Notes under the pieces: generated by a model
What the model was told of the DNA's origin: nothing
Database searches by the model: none
The model's input: the letters and a program-made list of their open reading frames with translations, nothing else
DNA from: CAYMLQ01 sp964390795
Lineage (GTDB): Bacteria > Verrucomicrobiota > Kiritimatiellia > RFP12 > UBA1067
DNA length: 6,279 nt
Direction: 5' to 3'
Assembly: GCA_964390795.1 (NCBI GenBank)
Contig: CAYMLQ010000350.1
Location: forward strand, 1-6,279
Made by a program: the position numbers and the translations under genes
Shown here: positions 1-5,315 of the stretch, one piece after another
How the letters are laid out: each line of letters starts with the position of its first letter
How positions within the stretch are numbered: the first letter of the stretch is position 1

Positions 1-1030
1 GCGTGTGCATGAAGCGGTAGGTCATCTTGGTGACCATGTGGCGGCCGTCCACGCCCACGCCGCCGAGCGACTCGGTGACCCACGTGGGGTCGCCCGAGAA
101 GAGCGCGTCATAGGCGGGCGTGCGCAGGAAGCGCACAAGGCGCAGCTTCATTACGAAGTGGTCGGCGAACTCTTGGATCTGCGCTTCGGTATAGGTGCCT
201 GCCGCGAGGTCGCGCTCGGCGTAGATGTCGAGGAAGGTGGAGATGCGCCCGATCGACATGGCCGCGCCGTTCTGCTCTTTCACGGCGGCGAGGTAGGCGA
301 AGTAGAGCCACTGGATCGCCTCCTGCGTATCGCGCGCGGGCTGGGCAATGTCAAACCCGTACGAGGCGGCCATGGCCTTCAGCTCCTGGAGCGCGCGGAT
401 CTGCTCCGAGATTTCCTCGCGCAGTTGGATCGCCTCAAGGTCCATGGCGTCGAAAACGTGGCGGAGCTTGGCGGACTCCTTGTGGGCGATGAGAAAGTCC
501 AGACCGTAGAGCGGCACGCGGCGGTAGTCGCCGATGATGCGGCCGCGTCCGTAGGCGTCGGGCAGGCCGGTGATGATGCCGTTGTGGCGCGCCAGCTTCA
601 TCTCCTCCGAGTAGGCGTCAAACACGCCATCATTATGGGTCTTGCGGTAGCGGAAGACGTTCTCGATGTCGGCCGGCAGGTCGCGCCCGTAGGCCTTCAG
701 GGAGGACTGGACCGTACGGATGCCGCCGAACGGCATGATGGCGCGTTTGAGAGGCGTGTCGGTCTGGATGCCGACGATCTGCTCGAGGTCGCGGTCGATG
801 AAGCCCGGCGCGTGGGAGGTGATGGTGGAGATGCGGGTGTTGTCGATGTCGTAGAGCCCGCCGCGGGCGCGCTCCTCGTCCATCAGCGCGCGAACCTTGT
901 CCCAGAGCGTGCGGGTGCGGGCCGAGGGCGGCGTCAGAAAGGCGTCGTCGCCGTCATACGGCGCGTAGTTTGAGACGATGTGGTCGCGGACGTTGATGTT
1001 GATGCGCCAGATATCTTGGGATAAAGACAT
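1..1030 (-). CDS. pflB: Formate C-acetyltransferase (pyruvate formate-lyase), N-terminal part, cut by window edge
   Basis: This cytosolic glycyl-radical enzyme converts pyruvate plus CoA to acetyl-CoA and formate during anaerobic sugar fermentation. The frame is open from the ATG at 1028-1030 to the left edge, giving 343 residues of a family usually near 750-760. It follows the E. coli PflB sequence as I remember it almost throughout. Examples are NVRDHIVSNYAPYDGD (13-28), STITSHAPGFI (68-78), PLKRAIMPFGGI (93-104), RKTHNDGVFDAY (129-140), GLPDAYGRGRIIGDYRR (155-171), QEAIQWLYFAYLAAVKEQNG (236-255) and LFSGDPTWVTESLGG (310-324). R170/R171, F311 and W317 appear to match E. coli R176, F327 and W333, which line the pyruvate site. 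The paired active-site cysteines and the C-terminal radical glycine lie outside the window, so catalytic integrity and the activase gene cannot be checked. GAGGG about 8 bases upstream supports the start. A tRNA-Arg lies 25 bases upstream on the same strand. A longer plus-strand open frame over this region is an antisense shadow. Confidence 0.96.
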   Translation of the reverse strand, partial: MSLSQDIWRININVRDHIVSNYAPYDGDDAFLTPPSARTRTLWDKVRALMDEERARGGLYDIDNTRISTITSHAPGFIDRDLEQIVGIQTDTPLKRAIMPFGGIRTVQSSLKAYGRDLPADIENVFRYRKTHNDGVFDAYSEEMKLARHNGIITGLPDAYGRGRIIGDYRRVPLYGLDFLIAHKESAKLRHVFDAMDLEAIQLREEISEQIRALQELKAMAASYGFDIAQPARDTQEAIQWLYFAYLAAVKEQNGAAMSIGRISTFLDIYAERDLAAGTYTEAQIQEFADHFVMKLRLVRFLRTPAYDALFSGDPTWVTESLGGVGVDGRHMVTKMTYRFMHT

Positions 1031-1038
1031 GAGAGAGA

Positions 1039-1043
1039 CCCTC
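1039..1043 (-). promoter_or_regulatory. Ribosome binding site of pflB
   Basis: On the minus strand GAGGG lies about 8 bases before the ATG at 1030. It falls within the 25 bases between the mature 3' end of the tRNA and the start codon, so translation of pflB does not need any of the tRNA sequence. It supports the chosen start, which also matches the usual N-terminus of the family. Confidence 0.6.
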
Positions 1044-1055
1044 GACGATCAACAC

Positions 1056-1132
1056 TGGTGCGCCTGGCGGGGGTCGAACCCACAACCTTCGGCTTCGGAG
1101 GCCGACACTCTATCCAGTTGAGCTACAGGCGC
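1056..1132 (-). tRNA. tRNA-Arg, anticodon CCG
   Basis: Read on the minus strand, the 77 bases fold into a full cloverleaf. The acceptor stem is GCGCCTG paired with CAGGCGC. The D stem GCTC/GAGT has one G-T pair. The anticodon stem is TCGGC/GCCGA around the loop CTCCGAA. The T stem GTGGG/CCCGC encloses the loop TTCGACC. The anticodon CCG (1096-1098) reads the arginine codon CGG, a codon expected to be useful in a GC-rich genome. The discriminator base is A and the terminal CCA is encoded in the DNA (1056-1058). No intron or mismatch disturbs the fold. It lies 62 bases downstream of the haem-protein stop and 25 bases upstream of pflB, all on the same strand. Confidence 0.96.
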
Positions 1133-1148
1133 GGAAAAATGTGCAAGT

Positions 1149-1177
1149 AGTTTAGAAGCTGGGGCTCCAAACTGCAA
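1149..1177 (-). promoter_or_regulatory. Candidate sigma70-type promoter for tRNA-Arg (and perhaps pflB)
   Basis: On the minus strand TTGCAG (1172-1177) and TAAACT (1149-1154) are separated by exactly 17 bases. They match the -35 and -10 consensus at 3 and 4 of 6 positions. The -10 box ends 16 bases before the mature tRNA 5' end, leaving a short leader for RNase P to remove. The boxes are weak and the evidence is spacing and position only. No good terminator separates the tRNA from pflB, so the same transcript could run into pflB. Confidence 0.35.
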
Positions 1178-1194
1178 GCCCGATGTTGCGTTAT

Positions 1195-3660
1195 TTAAAA
1201 GCGCATCTCGGGCGTTTCGTCGTCCATGTTCTCGTAGGGGAACGGGTTGTCATAAAGAGACGGGCGCGGCGCGCCGGGCGGATAGTGCCAGAGCGACTCG
1301 AAATAACGCCGGTCCGTCTCGTACACGTCGATGGGTTCGCCGCGTCGGTAGCCGGCAGGCAGGATGCCGTGGCGCTTCATCTCGCGGATCCAGGAGGGGC
1401 GCGGTTTGAAGTCCGTCATCTCGAAGCTGGTGTAGGAGCGGAGCAGGTCCGCCACGTCAGTGATCGCCGCGAGCAGCTTGTGGTACTCCCAGTCGGAGCG
1501 GTCTTTGAACACGATGATGGGTTTCCCGCCGGGCCCGGGCATGCTGGCGCTGCCGCCGTGCTCCTTGGGCAGCGGCGCGAGCAGCAGCAGCGACTTGTGG
1601 GGGCGTGTGAGGTTGAAAAATGTTTCGCGGCGGTAGCCGTCTGAGACGAACGGCGGCAGCCAGGCCTTGCGCTCGTTGTGGCAGCCTGCGCACTTCGCGC
1701 CGATGACCTCGTTGATCCAGTTCGAGGTCGGCAGGTGGCGGTCGTTGAGGCGCGCGCCATGCTGCGTGTAGCTTCCGATCATGCCGGAGCCGACCGCAGC
1801 GGTGGTGCCGCAGTAGGGCGCGCCGGCGTGCAGCCAGAAGCGGACGAGCCTGGTCTCGGACGGGGAGAGGCGCACGTCGTGATGGCCGCCCTCGATCTTC
1901 TTCATGAGGCCGCTGGCGGCGTCGCCGATCGCGCGCGGGGCGAAATTGCTCCGGGGCTGGTTGCGGTTGTCGCCGAGCTGGTTCAGCCAGCTGAGGTAGA
2001 CGTAGCTGTGAAGCCAGAGCGGGCCGCGGTCGGCCTCGAGGCTGACCCGCCCGGCGCGCGTCTCGGTGTTGTGGCAGGCCGTGCAATGGCGCGTGAGGAG
2101 CGGCTGGATGTCGCGCGGGAAGTCGTAGATCGCCGGCACGCCGGCCACGGGCGCGGGCGTGTCGGGCGCGCGTTGCGGCGCGCGCGGCGGGGCGGCTGCG
2201 GAGGGGGGCGACTGCGTGCGCGGCTCGTGGCAGCCGACGCAGCCGAGCGTCTCGCCCGGGGCCACGCTGAAGAAACTGTGCATGCGCTTGACCGCGACGT
2301 CGTTGGCGTCGAGCGCCACCGCGAGGAAGGGGCGGTTGGCGGGCACGGTGAAGCAGGCCGAGCCGTCCTCGTCCACGGGCACGGTGCCGAGCAGTCGCTC
2401 GATCGTGAAGGTGCCGCCCGCGCTGATCGGCTCCATTCCACCCGCGTAATGCACGGGAAGTGGCAGCGACTCGAGCAGCAGCAGCCGCTTGATCTCGCCG
2501 GGCTTGACTCCGGCCATGTTGCGGCCGGCGTAGACGTTCTGTAAGAAAAGGGTTCCCGTGGCCTGTGTGGCATCCGTGCGAAGGGGCAGCAGTTTTTCGC
2601 GGGGGCGGCGCAGGACCGGACGCGGCTCGTGGATGTTCTCGGACGCGGTGAAGGCGGTCAGACGCTCGCCGGCGGCGTTGAGGAAGACGAGATCCTTGTG
2701 GCTGGCCGCCATGAAAAGGTCTTCGGAGAAGGCCCACGGGTCGGCGAAGTCGGCGCCGGGCGTGAGGTTGCGCAGGGCACCCAGGTCGTCCGGGCCGTTG
2801 GCGGGCGAGACCGTGGCCACGTGGCCGTAGTGCTCGCGCTGACCGTGGCCGGGCGAATTGATGAAGACGACCTTATCGGAACCTGGGATAGGTTTGGCGT
2901 CAATGTAGACGCCGCCGGGGTGGTAGTTGCCGAAATAGACCGCGTGGCCGGTGCCGTCGGGGTTGCAGGTCCAGAGGTGGTGGTAGTGGACCTGCGAGCG
3001 GTCCACGTACTCCCAGCGCATGAAGAGGATGCGGCCGTCGGGCAGGGGCCAGGGCGTGTTGTCCTGCTCGACGTTGGCGGAGATCGTGCGGATGTTGCGT
3101 CCGTCGGCGTCGCAGCGGTGAAGCGTGGCGACCTGCGTGAGCCAGCACTGCACGTAGCGCTTGGCGCGCGAGGAGCAGAAGACGAGGCTGTCGTCCGGCA
3201 GCCAGGCCGGCTCGATGTCGTCGTAGCGCCCATCCGTCAACTGGGTCAGCCCCGTGCCGTCAAGGATGAGCCTGTAGAGGTGGAAATTCGCGCTGCCGCC
3301 CTTACGGTAGGAGAAGACTAGCCGCTGCGCGTCATAATGGACGCACGGGTCGCGGATCGTGCCCAGCGGGTCGTCGAGCAGCACGGTTCGCTGCCGGGTT
3401 GTCAGATTCAGCTTGCAGAGGCGCGCGCCGTCGCGGTAGGCCTTGACTTGCGTGCTGACTGAATAATAGCCGAAGTTGGCGTACCAGTGGTCGTCGCCGG
3501 GGAGAGCCGAGCCGCCGAAGCGCTCCACGTAGACCACCTCGCGCGCGGTTTCGGCTGCCAGGCGCGCCACAGCGTCTTTCAGAGCGTCCGGCGCCTGCTG
3601 GGCCGTCGCGGCGCAACGGCCCACGCAGAGGGTCAGCGCGGCTATGACAAGACGTTTCAT
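1195..3660 (-). CDS. Exported triple-CxxCH haem protein with PD40-type propeller, hydrazine synthase alpha-subunit-like
   Basis: The protein has 821 residues. Residues 1-20 look like a Sec signal peptide (basic start, hydrophobic core, cleavage near ATA-QQ), so it should act in the periplasm. Residues about 40-340 carry propeller-type repeats such as LTDGRYDDIEPAWLPDDSLV (141-160) and LPDGRILFMRWEYVDR (206-221). A middle beta-rich region follows (about 365-470). Then come three haem c attachment motifs: CVGCH (474-478), CTACH (526-530) and CAGCH (657-661). A Pro/Ala-rich linker (about 483-507) separates the first two. The segments APYCGTTAAVGSGMIG (614-629) and LTRPHKSLLLLAPLPKEHGG (684-703) are, as I recall, typical of PVC-group proteins annotated with the hydrazine synthase alpha middle domain. 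Total length is close to anammox HzsA (about 800), but that subunit carries two haems. No beta/gamma partner genes are visible, so hydrazine synthesis is not inferred and the substrate is unknown. The gene starts 15 bases after the dipeptidase stop. It has no evident Shine-Dalgarno sequence, which suggests translational coupling. Confidence 0.75.
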   Translation of the reverse strand: MKRLVIAALTLCVGRCAATAQQAPDALKDAVARLAAETAREVVYVERFGGSALPGDDHWYANFGYYSVSTQVKAYRDGARLCKLNLTTRQRTVLLDDPLGTIRDPCVHYDAQRLVFSYRKGGSANFHLYRLILDGTGLTQLTDGRYDDIEPAWLPDDSLVFCSSRAKRYVQCWLTQVATLHRCDADGRNIRTISANVEQDNTPWPLPDGRILFMRWEYVDRSQVHYHHLWTCNPDGTGHAVYFGNYHPGGVYIDAKPIPGSDKVVFINSPGHGQREHYGHVATVSPANGPDDLGALRNLTPGADFADPWAFSEDLFMAASHKDLVFLNAAGERLTAFTASENIHEPRPVLRRPREKLLPLRTDATQATGTLFLQNVYAGRNMAGVKPGEIKRLLLLESLPLPVHYAGGMEPISAGGTFTIERLLGTVPVDEDGSACFTVPANRPFLAVALDANDVAVKRMHSFFSVAPGETLGCVGCHEPRTQSPPSAAAPPRAPQRAPDTPAPVAGVPAIYDFPRDIQPLLTRHCTACHNTETRAGRVSLEADRGPLWLHSYVYLSWLNQLGDNRNQPRSNFAPRAIGDAASGLMKKIEGGHHDVRLSPSETRLVRFWLHAGAPYCGTTAAVGSGMIGSYTQHGARLNDRHLPTSNWINEVIGAKCAGCHNERKAWLPPFVSDGYRRETFFNLTRPHKSLLLLAPLPKEHGGSASMPGPGGKPIIVFKDRSDWEYHKLLAAITDVADLLRSYTSFEMTDFKPRPSWIREMKRHGILPAGYRRGEPIDVYETDRRYFESLWHYPPGAPRPSLYDNPFPYENMDDETPEMRF

Positions 3661-3675
3661 GGCAGTGGCGTGCGG

Positions 3676-5052
3676 TCAGGCCAACGCTTTGAGCATCAGT
3701 GTAGACCAGGTCATGACGCGCACGAACTGGTCGAGGCCGAAGGACTCGTTGGGGCAGTGGATCTTGTCCTCCTCGCGGCCGAAGCCGACGAGCAGGGGGG
3801 CCGCCCCGGAGATGTGGCGCAGGGTGGCGACGATGGGGATCGACGCGCCCTCCCAGCGGAAGAGCGGGCCGCGCGCGTCCATCAGTTGCAGCACGTCGGA
3901 GGCGAGGCGGAAGACCGGCGAACTGAGCGGCAGCCGGAAACCGGGAGCGCCGGTGCAGGCATCTGAGAAAGATAGCGTCATGCCGGGCGGACAGCGGTCT
4001 GCGAGGTGCTGCTGCACAGCAGCGAGCGTCTCGGACGGATGCTGGTCAGGGACAAGCCGCATGCTGAGTTTGGCGAGGGCGGAGGAGGGAATGACGGTCT
4101 TGGAGCCGGGGCCGCCGTAGCCGGAGTGCATGCCGTTGATTTCGATGGTGGGCAGGAAACTGCCGCGCGTCACGGGATCGCAACCCTGCGCGCCGCCGGC
4201 GGGCGGGCAGCCGATCTCCTTCGCATACTGCTCTTCGGTGATTGCGCCCCTGCGCGCGATGGCGCGCTCCTCGTCGGAAGGCGGGTGGACGCGGTCGCAG
4301 AAGCCGGCGACGGCGATCGTGCCGTCGTCATGATGCAGTGAGGCGAGCAGTCTGGCGAGTCCCTGTGCGGGGTTGGGCGCCACGCCGCCATGGACGCCGG
4401 AATGGAGGTCGTAGGAGGGGCCGCTGAGGTTTACGGTCACATGCTGCACGCCGCGCAGGCCGGCCACGATGGCCGGCTGGTTGTCGGGCCCGCACGAGGT
4501 GTCGCACACCATCAGCACGTCGGCCCGCAGGCGGGGGGCCAGGGCGGGCGCGAGCGCGGCGAGCGCGGTGCTGCCGCTCTCTTCCTGACCCTCAAGCACG
4601 ATTTTAAGCGTCGGCAGGGCTTCTCCGGCTTCGATCAGCGCTTGGACGCCCTGGAGAAAGGCGAAAACCTGGCCCTTGTTGTCTTGCGCGCCGCGGGCGT
4701 AAACGCGCCCGTCGGCGAGAGTGGGCTCGAAAGGCGGCGTCAGCCAGCCGCTGAGGGGGTCTTCGGGCTGCACGTCGTAGTGGCCGTAGAAAAGGGCCGT
4801 CATCGAGCCTGCGGCGCCCGCGCGTTCGGCGAAGAGGACGGGCACGGGGATGCCGCTATCCGGTGTGACGATTTCGACGTCGAAGTCCAGCGCCTTGAGA
4901 AAACGCTTCAGCCAGGCTGCGGCGCGGGCGCAGTCGCCCAGGCGCTTTGGGTCTGTGCCGACGGTGGGCAGGCGGAGCAGGTCAAACCAGCCATCCAGTA
5001 TGGCGGCGCGGTGCGAATCAAAATAGGCGGGTGCGAAAGCCGAATCGATCAT
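3676..5052 (-). CDS. M20-family metallo-dipeptidase (zinc, cytosolic)
   Basis: This 458-residue protein should hydrolyse dipeptides or related small amide substrates in the cytosol with a two-metal centre, as in the carnosinase/PepV-like branch of family M20. The expected metal ligands and catalytic residues can all be placed. YGHYDVQP gives H91 and D93, and GAQDNKGQ gives the bridging D124. EGQEESGS gives the general base E157 and ligand E158. VCDTSCGPDNQPAIVAGLRG gives D184, and HCPNESFG near the end gives H432. HSGVHGG (217-223) and NGMHSGYGGPGSKTVIP (306-322) fit the lid/dimerisation domain and its substrate contacts. The length is normal for the group and no signal peptide is seen. The start at 5050-5052 is supported by AGGGAG six bases upstream. 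It is the first gene of a probable two-gene unit with the haem protein. Exact substrate specificity cannot be read from the sequence. Confidence 0.92.
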   Translation of the reverse strand: MIDSAFAPAYFDSHRAAILDGWFDLLRLPTVGTDPKRLGDCARAAAWLKRFLKALDFDVEIVTPDSGIPVPVLFAERAGAAGSMTALFYGHYDVQPEDPLSGWLTPPFEPTLADGRVYARGAQDNKGQVFAFLQGVQALIEAGEALPTLKIVLEGQEESGSTALAALAPALAPRLRADVLMVCDTSCGPDNQPAIVAGLRGVQHVTVNLSGPSYDLHSGVHGGVAPNPAQGLARLLASLHHDDGTIAVAGFCDRVHPPSDEERAIARRGAITEEQYAKEIGCPPAGGAQGCDPVTRGSFLPTIEINGMHSGYGGPGSKTVIPSSALAKLSMRLVPDQHPSETLAAVQQHLADRCPPGMTLSFSDACTGAPGFRLPLSSPVFRLASDVLQLMDARGPLFRWEGASIPIVATLRHISGAAPLLVGFGREEDKIHCPNESFGLDQFVRVMTWSTLMLKALA

Positions 5053-5058
5053 GGGACA

Positions 5059-5064
5059 CTCCCT
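5059..5064 (-). promoter_or_regulatory. Ribosome binding site of the dipeptidase
   Basis: AGGGAG on the minus strand sits six bases before the ATG at 5052 and fixes this start. The bases 5053-5062 overlapping it (plus strand GGGACACTCC) are identical to 10 bases of the inverted repeat at 5156-5165, about 100 bases upstream. Confidence 0.7.
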
Positions 5065-5069
5065 TTAGT

Positions 5070-5086
5070 GGCGGGCAAACCCCGCC
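5070..5086 (-). promoter_or_regulatory. Leader hairpin upstream of the dipeptidase
   Basis: The six-base arms GGCGGG and CCCGCC enclose a five-base loop (GTTTG on the minus strand). All pairs are G-C. The hairpin ends five bases before the extended Shine-Dalgarno AAAGGGAG, and if transcription starts near 5095 it would form the 5' end of the message. It could stabilise the transcript or modulate initiation. There is no T-run on either strand, so it is not an intrinsic terminator. Confidence 0.4.
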
Positions 5087-5101
5087 TTGAATTCGCATTA
5101 C

Positions 5102-5130
5102 TTTATCACACTCGGCCGAGTCTGTGGAAC
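5102..5130 (-). promoter_or_regulatory. Candidate promoter of the dipeptidase-haem protein unit
   Basis: On the minus strand GTTCCA (5125-5130) and GATAAA (5102-5107) are 17 bases apart and match the -35 and -10 consensus at 3 and 4 of 6 positions. The predicted start near 5095 would give a leader of about 43 bases. The call is weak by sequence but is helped by a perfect palindrome lying inside the spacer, a common place for a repressor site. Confidence 0.3.
5110..5121. promoter_or_regulatory. Perfect 12-base palindrome, possible operator
   Basis: ACTCGGCCGAGT is a perfect inverted repeat, flanked by CACA at 5107-5110 on the left and TGTG at 5123-5126 on the right, the latter shifted by one base. 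It lies in the divergent intergenic region, within the spacer of the candidate dipeptidase promoter. A dimeric repressor is the natural reading, but no regulator gene is in the window and the type of regulator cannot be named. Confidence 0.35.
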
Positions 5131-5147
5131 ACACGCTAAGTAAATAT

Positions 5148-5203
5148 TGGGAGCGGGGACACTCCTGTCCCCGTCTGGGAGGCGAGACACTCCTGTCCCG
5201 CAA
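5148..5203. repeat. Two tandem 28-base units, each with an inverted repeat
   Basis: Both units begin with TGGGAG (5148 and 5176), and both contain GACACTCCTGTCCC (5158-5171 and 5186-5199) in the same register, giving a period of 28. The first unit contains an eight-pair inverted repeat around the loop CTCC (5154-5173: CGGGGACA, CTCC, TGTCCCCG). The second has the same inner pairs (GACA/TGTC), then an A-C mismatch, then GCG/CGC. The units differ mostly outside the core. They could be hairpin-forming intergenic repeats of the REP type or a pair of protein-binding sites 28 bases apart. There is no T-run after them, so they are not plain terminators. Confidence 0.7.
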
Positions 5204-5215
5204 CAAACACTTCGT

Positions 5216-5244
5216 TTGACGCCCTTCACAGAATCGTCTATTTT
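5216..5244 (+). promoter_or_regulatory. Sigma70-type promoter of the beta-mannosidase
   Basis: TTGACG (5216-5221, 5 of 6 to the -35 consensus) and TATTTT (5239-5244, 4 of 6 to the -10 consensus) are separated by exactly 17 bases. The surroundings are AT-rich compared with the coding DNA. Transcription would start near 5251, giving a leader of about 65 bases. The paired 28-base repeats end 12 bases upstream of the -35 box, a suitable place for an activator site. Confidence 0.5.
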
Positions 5245-5304
5245 AAACACAGTTCAAGGTTGATGTCTTCCCTGCGCCAATCAGGTGTTTGGGTCAGGGA
5301 GTTA

Positions 5305-5310
5305 AGGGAG
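5305..5310 (+). promoter_or_regulatory. Ribosome binding site of the beta-mannosidase
   Basis: AGGGAG ends five bases before the ATG at 5316. A second in-frame ATG at 5322 would have 11 bases of spacing, so the upstream start is preferred. Another GGGAG at 5297-5301 is too far away to serve either start well. Confidence 0.7.
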
Positions 5311-5315
5311 CGGAT

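Noticed and set aside
5..973. Long plus-strand open frame of 322 residues
   Set aside because: It is antisense to pflB, whose minus-strand translation matches the family along its whole length; the plus frame has low-complexity composition typical of a GC-rich shadow.
1056..1132. tRNA as an attachment site for an integrated element
   Set aside because: No integrase, no repeated copy of the tRNA 3' end and no mobile genes are present; ordinary housekeeping pflB follows the tRNA directly.
1162..1181. Possible terminator after the haem protein
   Set aside because: Five-base arms (GGGCT/AGCCC) enclose a ten-base loop with no T-run after them on the minus strand; the sequence also overlaps the promoter candidate for the tRNA.
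1573..2487. Repeated GAGCAGCAGCAG stretches (near 1576 and 2474)
   Set aside because: Both encode leucine runs in the haem protein (LLLLAPL and KRLLLLESL) and are explained by coding with CTG/CTC codons.
1457..2737. Minus-strand open frame of 426 residues overlapping the haem protein
   Set aside because: It is an Arg/Ala/Pro-rich alternative frame lacking any recognisable motif, wholly inside the well-supported 821-residue gene.
4390..5139. Plus-strand open frame of 249 residues opposite the dipeptidase
   Set aside because: The opposite strand carries a complete set of M20 catalytic motifs; this frame has none and runs across the dipeptidase start and leader.
5148..5203. CRISPR array
   Set aside because: There are only two units, directly abutting, with no spacers and no cas genes.
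5018..5206. Small minus-strand open frame of 62 residues over the dipeptidase leader
   Set aside because: It reads through the repeats and hairpins in the wrong frame, has no recognisable motif, and overlaps the start of the confirmed dipeptidase.
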